A stretch of DNA of 64,000 bases from CAVWGP01 sp963754645 (lineage in GTDB: Bacteria > Pseudomonadota > Alphaproteobacteria > Bin65), in contig CAVWGP010000004.1 in the NCBI GenBank assembly GCA_963754645.1, positions 1,488,001 to 1,552,000 on the forward strand, read 5' to 3'. Each line of letters begins with the position of its first letter. The stretch's first letter is position 1. A program made the translations under genes and the position numbers. Below, one piece after another: positions 9,331-17,576 of the stretch. The notes under the pieces are model-generated. The model did not search any database. It had not been told where the DNA came from and was given only the letters and a program-made list of their open reading frames with translations.

Positions 9331-10287
9331 TCAGCCGTTGTCGGCGGGCGCGGCGGGCGGCGCCGGCGACGCCGATGGCGGCTCGCGACCGGACTCGTCC
9401 GCAGCCGGCGGCCTCGAATCCTCCGGCGCCGGCGTATCGAGCGTCAGTTCGGCCGGCGCGCGATTGACGATCGCTTCGAGCAGGTTGCGGATCTCCTGGC
9501 GCGCGGCAACGTGCGACACGTTGAGTTGCACATCGGTGCCCTCGTCGCGCAAGTCGAGCACGGTCAGGCCCTGCAGGAACAATTGGCGGAATATGACGCG
9601 TTCGCTGAAGCCGTCGACCAAGCGATAGCCGATGCGGCCCGCCAGCATTTCGAGCGCGTCGCCGACATGGCGCTTGTTGCGCGAATCGAGCGTGCTTAGC
9701 CGGTTGCGCATGACGATCCAATCGATCGATTCGCGGCGGCGCGCCGCGCGCTTCTGCTTTTGCTCCCATACGATCTGGCTGTAGATGCTGGGGCCGAGGA
9801 CGCGCGGCGGGTTGCCGCCGACCTTGGCCAGCAAATCCATATCGATGAAACTGTCGTTGATCGGCGTGATCAGCGTGTCGGCCTTGCTCAGCGCGTCGCG
9901 CGCCAGGGCCGAGTCGCTGCCGGGACAATCGACGACGACGAAATCGTTGGCGGCGGAAAGTTCGGTCAGCAGCGCATCGAGGCGCTGCAAGTCGTCGCTT
10001 TCCGCGGCACTCGCGCTGTCCAAGGCGCTTTGCGTGAAGATGCGATGCTCCGATTCCGGCAGCCGGATGCCCTTCGATGCCGCATAGGTCCGGCGGTTTT
10101 CGACGTAGCGCGTCAGCGTGCCCTGATGCGAATCGAGATCGATGCTGCCGACGCGATAGCCGTCGCGCATCAGGCCGACGATGATGTGCATGGCCGTTGT
10201 CGACTTCCCGGTGCCGCCCTTTTCATTGCCGAGCACGATGACTTGCACTTGGCGGCTCGCGCTCTCAGGCTTGGCTTCGTCGGTCAT
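9331..10287 (-). CDS. mipZ: Division-plane positioning ATPase MipZ
   Basis: A 318-residue ParA/MinD-superfamily ATPase. In Alphaproteobacteria MipZ forms gradients from ParB at the poles and blocks FtsZ assembly away from midcell. The deviant Walker A GNEKGGTGKSTTA follows a short polar N-terminus. The segments SIDLDSHQGTLTRYVENRR, VVDCPGSDS, TPINDSFIDMDLL and WEQKQKRAARRRESIDW match the MipZ subfamily closely. The last ~40 residues are a Pro/Ala/Glu-rich tail. Start is the ATG at 10285-10287; a longer open frame upstream reads into the gap before the oxidoreductase stop and lacks MipZ features. It is a good marker for the class of organism. Confidence 0.93.
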   Translation of the reverse strand: MTDEAKPESASRQVQVIVLGNEKGGTGKSTTAMHIIVGLMRDGYRVGSIDLDSHQGTLTRYVENRRTYAASKGIRLPESEHRIFTQSALDSASAAESDDLQRLDALLTELSAANDFVVVDCPGSDSALARDALSKADTLITPINDSFIDMDLLAKVGGNPPRVLGPSIYSQIVWEQKQKRAARRRESIDWIVMRNRLSTLDSRNKRHVGDALEMLAGRIGYRLVDGFSERVIFRQLFLQGLTVLDLRDEGTDVQLNVSHVAARQEIRNLLEAIVNRAPAELTLDTPAPEDSRPPAADESGREPPSASPAPPAAPADNG

Positions 10288-10315
10288 CGCCTCGGCTCCT
10301 GTCGGTCGATGGGCG

Positions 10316-12394
10316 TCATGCGGCGCGTATCCAAACCGCCGTGTCGTGGAACACCGCGCCGCCGAAGGGCGGTCCGGCATCGGCGCTGATCAACACGTTG
10401 ACGCCGATGCCTTCCTCGAAGGCGCGGTTGGGCCAAATGCTCTCGATCACCGCCACGCCGCGCCGCAGCCCATCGAAGGCGCGCACCGGGACGACGATCG
10501 AGCCGCGCTCGTTGCCGACGCGGACCCGCGCGCCGTCGGCAATCCCGAGCGCGCGGCAGTCGTCGGCGTGCAGCAAGATTTCAGGCCGGCGCTCCTTGGC
10601 GATCGAGGTCGGCGTTTCTGTGAAGCTGCTGTTGAGATAGTTGCGCGCCGGCGCCGCCACAAGCCGGAACGGGCGCTCCGCGGTCGGCAGATCGGTGATC
10701 GGCGCGTAATCCGCGTATTTCGGCATCGGCCGCCAATCGCGCCCGACCGCGCTCCAATCGGGCATGAAATGAAACTTGCCGTCGGCGTGGCCGAAGCCGG
10801 CGCGGAACTTCTGCCGCGCTTCGGGCTGGATGCAATCGACCCATTTTTTCGCCGCGCATTCGTCGGCGCCGGGCAGGCCGGAGCGGCGCAGGGTTTCGTC
10901 GATGATCTGCCACTCGCTCATGGCGAAGCCGGGATGCGCGGCGCCGAGGCGCTTGGCGAGTTCGCCGATCACCCAATGATTGTTGCGCGCCGCGCCCGGC
11001 GCCTCGGTCACCGGCCGGGTCACGAACAAATGCGTGTGGCCGCCGGACACGTAAAGATCGGCATGCTCGTGAAACATCGTCGCCGGCAGCACGATGTCGG
11101 CCATCTCGGCGGTTTCGGTCAGGAATTGTTCGTGCACGCAGGCGAACAGATCGGCTCGCCTGAAGCCGTCGCGCACCTTGGCCAATTCCGGGCACACGAC
11201 CATCGGATTGGTGTTTTGGATGAGCAGGCCCATCACCGGCGGACCGTCGCCGAGATCGCGTTTGTCGCCGGTGAGAATGGGCCCGAGGCGCGATTGATCG
11301 AGCAGGCGCGTGCGCTTGTCGAGCGCGTCGAGGCCTTCGATCAAGCCGCGGTCGAGCGGGTAGATGCCGCTCTGCGCATAAAGCGCGCCGCCGCCGGGAT
11401 GCTGCCACTTGCCGCCGACCACGGCCAAGGCGCTCGCGGCGTGCATGCTCGCCGCCCCGTTGCGCGAGCGGGTAAAGCCGTAGCCGAGCCGCAGGAAGGC
11501 GCGTTGCGTGCGGCCGTAGAGCCGCGCGAATTCGACGATGTCGCCGGCCGGGAGACCGGTGATCGCCGCCGCCCAATCCGGCGTTCGCATTTGGAGATGC
11601 TGCTCGAACTCGCGCCAATCCTTGCCGAATTGTTCGAGATAGGCGCGGTCGGCATAGCCCTCCTTGAACATGACGTGCATGGCCGCCGCCGCCAGCGCGC
11701 CGTCGGTGCCGGGCCGCAGGATCAGGCCCATATCGGCCTGCTCGACCGTGGGCGTGCGATAGACATCGACGACGACGAGCTTGGCGTTGCGTGCCTTCCG
11801 CGCGCGCGCGATATGCGTCATGACGTTGACCTGGGTGTGCACCGGATTGGCGCCCCAGACCACGATCAGATCCGATTGAGTCATCTCGCGCGTATCGGCG
11901 CCCCATTTGGCGCCATGGCCGGCACGCCAGCCCGAATCCGACAGCGCGTTGCAGATCGTCAAATGCTGGCGCGAATAGCGCATGACGTGGCGCAGGCGAT
12001 TGATGCCGTCGCGCATCGCCAGCCCCATCGTGCCGGCGTAGTAGTAGGGCCAGATCAATTCGCTGCCGTAGCGCGCGGCAAGCGACTGAAACTTCTCGGC
12101 CACGATGTCGAGCGCGTCGTCCCAACCGATCGGGCGGAAGGCGGCGCGGCCGGTGCCCTTTTCGCCGACGCGCCGCAACGGCTCGAGCAGCCGCTCGGGA
12201 TGATGGGCGCGCTCGTGGTAGCGCGCGACCTTGGCGCAGATCACGCCGAGCGTGTAGTCGTTGTCCGCGGCACCGCGCACCCGGCCGATGCGGCGGGCAT
12301 CCAGCCGCTCGACTTCAAGCGCGCAGGTGCTCGGGCAATCGTGCGGGCACGCCGAGGGCAGGAAATTTCCTTTAGTCCTCGAATCGAGTGGCAT
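10316..12394 (-). CDS. Molybdopterin-dependent oxidoreductase (DMSO-reductase/BisC superfamily)
   Basis: A 692-residue catalytic subunit binding bis-MGD molybdenum. The N-terminus has an iron-sulfur motif with Cys16, Cys20, Cys24 and Cys53 (ACPHDCPSTC ... GVICAK), expected to hold a 4Fe-4S cluster. Cofactor-domain blocks such as DLIVVWGANPVHTQVN, LRPGTDGALAAA and the C-terminal beta-barrel GARVRVGNERGSIVVPV follow. No twin-arginine signal is visible, so a cytoplasmic site is likely. The residue ligating Mo should lie in the stretch ICNALSDSGW; I see Ser/Asp there rather than an obvious Cys, so the reaction (formate-, thiosulfate- or S/N-oxide-type) is not assigned. Start is the ATG at 12392-12394. 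The partner reductase gene lies divergent to it. Confidence 0.85.
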   Translation of the reverse strand: MPLDSRTKGNFLPSACPHDCPSTCALEVERLDARRIGRVRGAADNDYTLGVICAKVARYHERAHHPERLLEPLRRVGEKGTGRAAFRPIGWDDALDIVAEKFQSLAARYGSELIWPYYYAGTMGLAMRDGINRLRHVMRYSRQHLTICNALSDSGWRAGHGAKWGADTREMTQSDLIVVWGANPVHTQVNVMTHIARARKARNAKLVVVDVYRTPTVEQADMGLILRPGTDGALAAAAMHVMFKEGYADRAYLEQFGKDWREFEQHLQMRTPDWAAAITGLPAGDIVEFARLYGRTQRAFLRLGYGFTRSRNGAASMHAASALAVVGGKWQHPGGGALYAQSGIYPLDRGLIEGLDALDKRTRLLDQSRLGPILTGDKRDLGDGPPVMGLLIQNTNPMVVCPELAKVRDGFRRADLFACVHEQFLTETAEMADIVLPATMFHEHADLYVSGGHTHLFVTRPVTEAPGAARNNHWVIGELAKRLGAAHPGFAMSEWQIIDETLRRSGLPGADECAAKKWVDCIQPEARQKFRAGFGHADGKFHFMPDWSAVGRDWRPMPKYADYAPITDLPTAERPFRLVAAPARNYLNSSFTETPTSIAKERRPEILLHADDCRALGIADGARVRVGNERGSIVVPVRAFDGLRRGVAVIESIWPNRAFEEGIGVNVLISADAGPPFGGAVFHDTAVWIRAA

Positions 12395-12717
12395 TCGGTC
12401 TCCAAAGCGGCATCGCGCAGCGGCCGACGACGTGAAGTTAATCCAAGCGTGCCGGCAGGAAAAGGCGGCGCTTCGGCGCGCCCGCACCGCGGCTGAACGT
12501 TCCTATGCTTCCCAGGCCGCCAAAAGGACTTAATTTTTTCTGAACTGGCCAACAATTCGCCCAATTCGTCCCAATTCTTTCCCGATTGCCGCCGCATTAT
12601 CACCTAGCAAACATGTTCTCCTGCACCCTGTCGGACTAATCCGCTCAGCACATCGCCGGACCATAAGCGGCGATGGAAACTAGAAAAGCCGCGCGATTGC
12701 AGTCAGGGAATGAAACC
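12395..12717. other. Intergenic region with a 10-bp triple repeat
   Basis: A 323-bp gap separates two divergent redox genes and must hold both promoters. At about 12552-12580 the unit CAATTCGYCC occurs roughly three times in tandem (CAATTCGCC, CAATTCGTCC, CAATTCTTTCC). It could be an operator array or chance. No coding potential is evident. Confidence 0.4.
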
Positions 12718-13776
12718 ATGCCAACAATTCACATTCGACAATGGCCGACTCCGTTATTTTCGCGCCGCGGCACGATTCTCGATGCCGCGCTCGCCGCCGG
12801 CGTGCCCTTTCCGCATGGCTGCCGCGACGGCACGTGCGGCGCGTGCAAGACGAAAATCCTCTCAGGCGAGGCATTGTCGCTGTCCGGCCCCACGGTACAG
12901 GCACCCGCCCCCGGCGACGCCACGGCCGGCATCGTGCTCGCCTGCCGGAGCTGGCCGCGCACCGATGTCTCGGTCGAGTGGCTGGCGAACGGTCCGGCCG
13001 AAGCTGACGGTGCGCGGCGCCTTGCGGCGGAAATCGTCTCGATCGACCGGCCGCGCCCGGACTTGGCGCGCATCCGGCTTGCCCCACGCGGCAGCCGGCT
13101 GGATTTCCGCCCGGGCCAATATGCGCGGTTCCGCTTCGGCAATTTGCCGGAACGAAACTACAGCATGGCCAGCCTGCCGACCGATGAGTTGCTCGAATTG
13201 CATGTCCGTGCCCTTCCGGGCGGCCTCGTCGGCAATCATTTGCTTTATCGCGCGCGCGCCGGCGACCGTGTGCAGATCGACGGCCCCTTCGGCGATGCCT
13301 ATTGGCGGCCGGGGCATGGCGGTCCGATCGTGCTTGCCGCCACCGGCGCCGGCCTTGCGCCGATCAAGTCGATCCTGCGCGCGGCGCTTCAGCACTGGAA
13401 TCCCGGACAACGCATCTTCGTTTTCATCGGCGTGAAGGAAGAACGCAACGTCTATGGCGAGGAGACATTGTCCCGCCTCGTCGGCAACCGGGCGGCGGTG
13501 CGGATCATCTACTCGCTGTCCAAGCCAACCGCCCCCACCTGGCGCCGCATCGGGTTGCTCCAGGACATAGTCACCCGCGACATCCCCGATTTCGCCAACG
13601 TCGTCACCTATGCGGCGGGCGCGCCCGCGATGGTGCAAAGCCTCGCGGCGCTGGCGCGGCGGCGCAACGCCGCGCCTGAGAATATTCGCATCGAGCCATT
13701 CTACGACCAGGCCGCCAACGGCGAATTCATTCCGTCCTTGCCGCGCCTCAAGAAGCTGCGCCGCTTCTTCCGCTGA
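12718..13776 (+). CDS. 2Fe-2S ferredoxin / FAD-NAD(P)H oxidoreductase
   Basis: A 352-residue electron-transfer protein with an N-terminal plant-type ferredoxin domain and a ferredoxin-reductase module. The cluster cysteines are Cys35, Cys40, Cys43 and a fourth in IVLACRSW near residue 77. The FAD-binding motif is ERNYSMAS, and the NAD(P)-binding loop is AATGAGLAPIKSIL. This order (Fe-S, FAD, NAD) matches reductase components of ring-hydroxylating oxygenases and CDP-6-deoxy-glucoseen reductase-like proteins. It could serve either Rieske oxygenase in this window (17.6 kb or 39.8 kb), but neither is adjacent. The start at 12718 is preferred because AGGGA lies about 9 bases upstream; an ATG at 12673 is possible. 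Confidence 0.88.
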   Translation: MPTIHIRQWPTPLFSRRGTILDAALAAGVPFPHGCRDGTCGACKTKILSGEALSLSGPTVQAPAPGDATAGIVLACRSWPRTDVSVEWLANGPAEADGARRLAAEIVSIDRPRPDLARIRLAPRGSRLDFRPGQYARFRFGNLPERNYSMASLPTDELLELHVRALPGGLVGNHLLYRARAGDRVQIDGPFGDAYWRPGHGGPIVLAATGAGLAPIKSILRAALQHWNPGQRIFVFIGVKEERNVYGEETLSRLVGNRAAVRIIYSLSKPTAPTWRRIGLLQDIVTRDIPDFANVVTYAAGAPAMVQSLAALARRRNAAPENIRIEPFYDQAANGEFIPSLPRLKKLRRFFR

Positions 13777-13786
13777 CGCGATCGAG

Positions 13787-13807
13787 GCCGGCCGATTGCG
13801 GGCCGGC
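13787..13807 (+). terminator. GC-rich hairpin after the reductase gene
   Basis: GCCGGCC (13787-13793) can pair with GGCCGGC (13801-13807) across a 7-base loop, 11 bp after the stop codon. There is no T-tract, so it may be a weak terminator or an mRNA-stabilising end. Confidence 0.35.
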
Positions 13808-13855
13808 GCGATTTGTGGCAATGCAGCGCCCTGCCAATGAAAGGGCGGCGGAACC

Positions 13856-14785
13856 ATGCGGATTCTCGTGCTGGGCGCGGGTGCCACCGGCGGCTACTTC
13901 GGCGGCCGCCTCGCCGAAGCCGGCGCGGATGTGACGTTCCTGCTGCGTCCGCGCCGCGCGGCGCAATTGGCCGAGAGCGGGCTCGTCGCCGCCAGCAGCC
14001 ATGGTGATTTTCGCCTCAAGGTGAAAACCGTTCAACGCGAGAGCCTCGCTGGCGAATACGATCTGATTCTGTTCACCTGCAAGGCCTTCGACCTTGACGA
14101 CGCGATTGCCAGCCTTCGTCCTGCGATGGGCGCGAAAACCTGCGTCCTGCCGATCCTGAACGGCCTCAAGCATTTCGACGATCTCGACCGCGCCTTCGGC
14201 GCCGGGCGGGTTCTGGGCGGCACCTGCCAGATCGGCGTGACGCTGAGCGACACCGGTACGGTGCAGCATCTCAGCGGTTTTCACAGCTTGATATTCGGCT
14301 GCCGCGACGCCGGCCAACGCCCAGCCGCCGAGCGCTTCGCCGCGATCGCCAAGACCGCCAAGTTCGATTCGCGGCTGAGCGACGATATTCTGCAGGAATT
14401 GTGGAACAAGTTCATCATGCTGTGCGCGACCGCGGCGCTCACCTGCCTGTTTCGCGGCACCTTCGGCGACATCCTGGCGGCGCGCGACGGCAAGGCCATC
14501 ATGCTGGAAGCGATCGAGGAATGCGCCGCCATCGCCGGCGCGGCCGGTCACCGCCCGCCGGACAAGCATCTCAACGGCGTGCGCGACTGGATCGTGACAC
14601 CGGGCTCGACCTTCACCTCGTCGATGTTCCGCGACATCGAGAAGCGCGGCCGCATCGAGGCCGATCACATCGTCGGCGACATGCTGGCGCGCGGCGAAGC
14701 CGCCAAGCTCGACGTGACTTGGCTGCGCGCCGCCAATGCCCATCTCCAGGCCTACATGGCCCGGCGCCAGCGCGAGGGCTGGTAA
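13856..14785 (+). CDS. Ketopantoate reductase (PanE/ApbA) family protein
   Basis: A 309-residue NADPH-dependent reductase-fold protein. It starts MRILVLGAGATGGYFGGRLA, the dinucleotide-binding GxGxxG of the family. The C-terminal domain has ELWNKF with the conserved Lys, and a stretch SSMFRDIEKRGRIEADHIVGD, the typical substrate-site Ser and metal/acid region. True PanE makes pantoate for CoA synthesis, but many catabolic paralogues act on other 2-oxo acids. The setting beside redox and catabolic genes rather than panB/panC leaves the substrate open. Confidence 0.85.
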   Translation: MRILVLGAGATGGYFGGRLAEAGADVTFLLRPRRAAQLAESGLVAASSHGDFRLKVKTVQRESLAGEYDLILFTCKAFDLDDAIASLRPAMGAKTCVLPILNGLKHFDDLDRAFGAGRVLGGTCQIGVTLSDTGTVQHLSGFHSLIFGCRDAGQRPAAERFAAIAKTAKFDSRLSDDILQELWNKFIMLCATAALTCLFRGTFGDILAARDGKAIMLEAIEECAAIAGAAGHRPPDKHLNGVRDWIVTPGSTFTSSMFRDIEKRGRIEADHIVGDMLARGEAAKLDVTWLRAANAHLQAYMARRQREGW

Positions 14786-14798
14786 GCCGGGTGCGTCC

Positions 14799-15788
14799 CT
14801 ATTGATTGTATATCGTCCCGTTCGGATGGAACGCCCGAAACGCGAAGGCGAAGCTGATATCGTGCACGGTGTCGACGAGGCTGCCGTCCGCGGCGCGCCG
14901 CTGCACGACGACATTGCCGACGTCGCGCCCGTCGCGAATCTGCTCGCTGTCGAGCGCCGAGGCCTGGCCGGGCTCCCAGGCGATGACGAGGTCGCCGCGC
15001 TCGATGCGCTTGACCTTCTGCAGCAGCGCGAAGGTCCAGGCCTCGGACCCGACGACGACGACGCGCTCGAGCGGCGGCACGCCTTCGGGAAGCGCGCCGT
15101 CATAGAGAAACGGCTTCGCGCTCTTGTCGTATCCCGCGTAGGGATTGCGGCCATAGGCGCGCAGCATGGAATTGCTCGGAACCAGGACCTTGCCCTCGGG
15201 GAAACGCGCGCGAAAGCGCTGAAAGCTCTCGAGCCGCATCGGCAGCGTCGCGAGCCGCCGGCCAGTGTGGCGCCCCACCAGGCCCTCGCCGGTGAATTGC
15301 TGCCACCAGCTCTCGCTTTGCCGGTCGTACATGACGAGATCGGAATGCCGCAGCTTTCCAGTCGTGCCGAACGTCAGGACTTCGCCTTCGACGCGGCGGT
15401 CGAAGACCAGCGCCGAGTTGCACAGCGGGCAATAGGTCACGGCCACGGGCGCACCGCCGATCGTGTCGTTGACGATTTCGTGCCATGTCATGACGCGCAA
15501 CGGGTAGGCGCGCGCATCGCCGGCGACGACGAGGGCGATCACGGGGTCGAGGTCGTCGAGTCCGTGTCGCTCCTTGTCGCCGGTGCCGACGAAGAGCGGC
15601 GCGTCGATCGCCGGAATGCGATCGCGTGGGATGACCGAACGGATCTCGGCGAGCGGCACCGCGCTGCGCGCGAAATCCGTGCGCGGCCATTCGCTGCGCC
15701 ATTGCGCCGGCGCCTCGGCGCGCGCCGGCATCGCGGCGATCAGAATCGCCAGCACGGCTCCGGCGTGCCGCAGCGCGTCTGTCGCCAT
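14799..15788 (-). CDS. DUF3179 domain-containing exported protein
   Basis: A 329-residue protein with a signal peptide of about 24 residues (cleavage after PARAEA), predicted periplasmic. The DUF3179 core includes ARAYPLRVMTWHEIVND and the conserved CPLCNSALVFDR (two Cys spaced by two residues), then HSDLVMYDRQSESWWQQFTGEG. The family's function is not known. The double-Cys motif could bind a metal or cofactor. Start is the ATG at 15786-15788, giving a clean signal peptide; starts further upstream add a basic unstructured stretch. It converges on the PanE-like gene and is divergent from the acyl-CoA synthetase. Confidence 0.85.
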   Translation of the reverse strand: MATDALRHAGAVLAILIAAMPARAEAPAQWRSEWPRTDFARSAVPLAEIRSVIPRDRIPAIDAPLFVGTGDKERHGLDDLDPVIALVVAGDARAYPLRVMTWHEIVNDTIGGAPVAVTYCPLCNSALVFDRRVEGEVLTFGTTGKLRHSDLVMYDRQSESWWQQFTGEGLVGRHTGRRLATLPMRLESFQRFRARFPEGKVLVPSNSMLRAYGRNPYAGYDKSAKPFLYDGALPEGVPPLERVVVVGSEAWTFALLQKVKRIERGDLVIAWEPGQASALDSEQIRDGRDVGNVVVQRRAADGSLVDTVHDISFAFAFRAFHPNGTIYNQ

Positions 15789-15921
15789 CTTGCCTCGCCT
15801 TTCGCAAACCGGGCTCAGCATAACCCCACCCCGGCCGCGCTCGCGATCACATCCTGTTGACTCGGTTCGTCGCCGGGCGATGATTGCGGTCTGCTGGCCT
15901 CGGGAGTACGGCGCCTTGCCC

Positions 15922-17565
15922 ATGCTGACACGCGGCAATTCCTACGAAGCGGTCTATCGCGCGTTCCGCTGGGATTTGCCGCGCGCCTACAACATGGCGT
16001 TCGACGTTTGCGACCGGCACGCCGCCGAGCCGGGCAAGACGGCGCTGATCTATTTCGACGAACGCGGCCGCGAACAGCGTTTCAGCTTCGGCGCGATTCG
16101 CGACGCGGCCAACAAGCTGGCCAACGCGCTGACCGCGCTCGGCGCCGGGCGCGGCGACCGCATCGCTATTCTGCTGCCGCAATGCCCGGAGGCGGCGATT
16201 GCGCATGTCGCCGCTTACAAGATGGGCGCCATCGCGCTGCCGCTGTTCACCCTGTTCGGGCCGGATGCGCTCGAATATCGCTTGGGCAATAGCGGCGCGA
16301 GAATTATCGTCACCAATGCTGAGAATCTGCCCAAGCTGGCGGAGATTCGCGCCCGGCTCCCCGAGTTGCGCCACGTCGTGCTGGCCGATGGCGCCGAAGG
16401 GGGCGCCCATGATTTCTGGAAACTCCTTGAACGCGCCGCCGCGACCTATCGCAACGCCGCCACCGCCGCCGACGATCCCTGCCTTCTCGTCTACACGTCG
16501 GGCACCACGGGCCCGCCCAAGGGCGCGCTGCACGCGCACCGCACCATGCTGGCGCATATGCCGTCGCTCGAATTCTATCACAATTTTTTCCCGGTGCCGG
16601 GCGACCTGTTCTGGTCGCCGGCCGATTGGGCCTGGATCGGCGGGCTGATGGACAATCTGATGCCCGCCTGGTTTTACGGCGTGCCGGTGCTGGCCTGGCG
16701 CGCGCGCAAGTTCGACGCTGAAGAGGCGTTCACGATGATGGCCCAGCATCGCGTGCGCAACGCCTTCCTGCCGCCGACCGCGCTCAAGATGATGCGCCAG
16801 GTGCCGAAGGCGCGCGAACGCTACGGCGCGCGCCTGCGCTCGATGTTCACCGGCGGCGAGACGATGGGCGAAGAATTGCTGCATTGGGGCTACGAGACCT
16901 TCGGCATCGTCATCAGCGAGGGCTACGGCCAGACCGAGTGCAATCTCATGGTCGGCAATTGCCCGGACATCATGGACGTGATTCCCGGCTCGATGGGGCG
17001 CGCGGTGCCCGGTCACGTTGTCGAGATCATCGACGCCGATGGCGCCGTGGCTAAACCCGGCGAAACCGGCCAGATCGCCTTCAAGATGCCCGATCCGATC
17101 GCCATGCTGCGCTATTGGAACAATCCCGAGGGAACGCGCGACAAGCACAAGGGCGAGTGGATGCTGTCGGGCGATTTGGGGCGCAAGGACGAGGCCGGCT
17201 ATTTGTGGTTCCTCGGCCGCGCCGACGACGTTATCACCAGCGCCGGCTATCGCATCGGGCCCGGCGAGATCGAGGAATGCCTGATGCGCCACCCCGCCGT
17301 GGCGCTCGCCGCCGCCATCGGCGTGCCCGATCCGGTGCGCACCGAGGCGGTTAAGGTGTTTATTGTGCCGGCCAAGGATTTCGCGCCGTCTCAAGCGCTT
17401 GCGTCGGAAATTCAAGCTTTCGTGCGAACGCGGCTTTCGGCTCATGAATATCCGCGCCACGTCGAGTTCGTCGCCGAACTGCCGCTGACCGCGACCGGCA
17501 AGATCCGCCGGCTCGATTTGCGCGAAAGAGAGAAAGCGCGCGTGGCAACCGCGCAAACCGGGTAA
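15922..17565 (+). CDS. AMP-dependent acyl-CoA synthetase
   Basis: A 547-residue adenylate-forming ligase activating a carboxylic acid to its CoA thioester. The P-loop is LVYTSGTTGPPKGALHAHR, the A5 motif is ISEGYGQTECN, and the A7/A8 region SGDLGRKDEAGYLWFLGRAD continues into SAGYRIGPGEIEE. The A10 catalytic lysine lies in PLTATGKIRR. Sequence flavour is the acetyl/medium-chain (ACSM-like) group; the substrate is undetermined. A start 14 codons earlier (ATG at 15880) is possible. A Rieske oxygenase gene follows after 11 bp, so the pair probably share a transcript and perhaps a substrate. Confidence 0.92.
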   Translation: MLTRGNSYEAVYRAFRWDLPRAYNMAFDVCDRHAAEPGKTALIYFDERGREQRFSFGAIRDAANKLANALTALGAGRGDRIAILLPQCPEAAIAHVAAYKMGAIALPLFTLFGPDALEYRLGNSGARIIVTNAENLPKLAEIRARLPELRHVVLADGAEGGAHDFWKLLERAAATYRNAATAADDPCLLVYTSGTTGPPKGALHAHRTMLAHMPSLEFYHNFFPVPGDLFWSPADWAWIGGLMDNLMPAWFYGVPVLAWRARKFDAEEAFTMMAQHRVRNAFLPPTALKMMRQVPKARERYGARLRSMFTGGETMGEELLHWGYETFGIVISEGYGQTECNLMVGNCPDIMDVIPGSMGRAVPGHVVEIIDADGAVAKPGETGQIAFKMPDPIAMLRYWNNPEGTRDKHKGEWMLSGDLGRKDEAGYLWFLGRADDVITSAGYRIGPGEIEECLMRHPAVALAAAIGVPDPVRTEAVKVFIVPAKDFAPSQALASEIQAFVRTRLSAHEYPRHVEFVAELPLTATGKIRRLDLREREKARVATAQTG

Positions 17566-17576
17566 CGGCGAACACG

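Noticed and set aside
12552..12580. CRISPR or minisatellite array from the CAATTCG repeats
   Set aside because: Only three imperfect 10-bp units with no spacers; too short for either.
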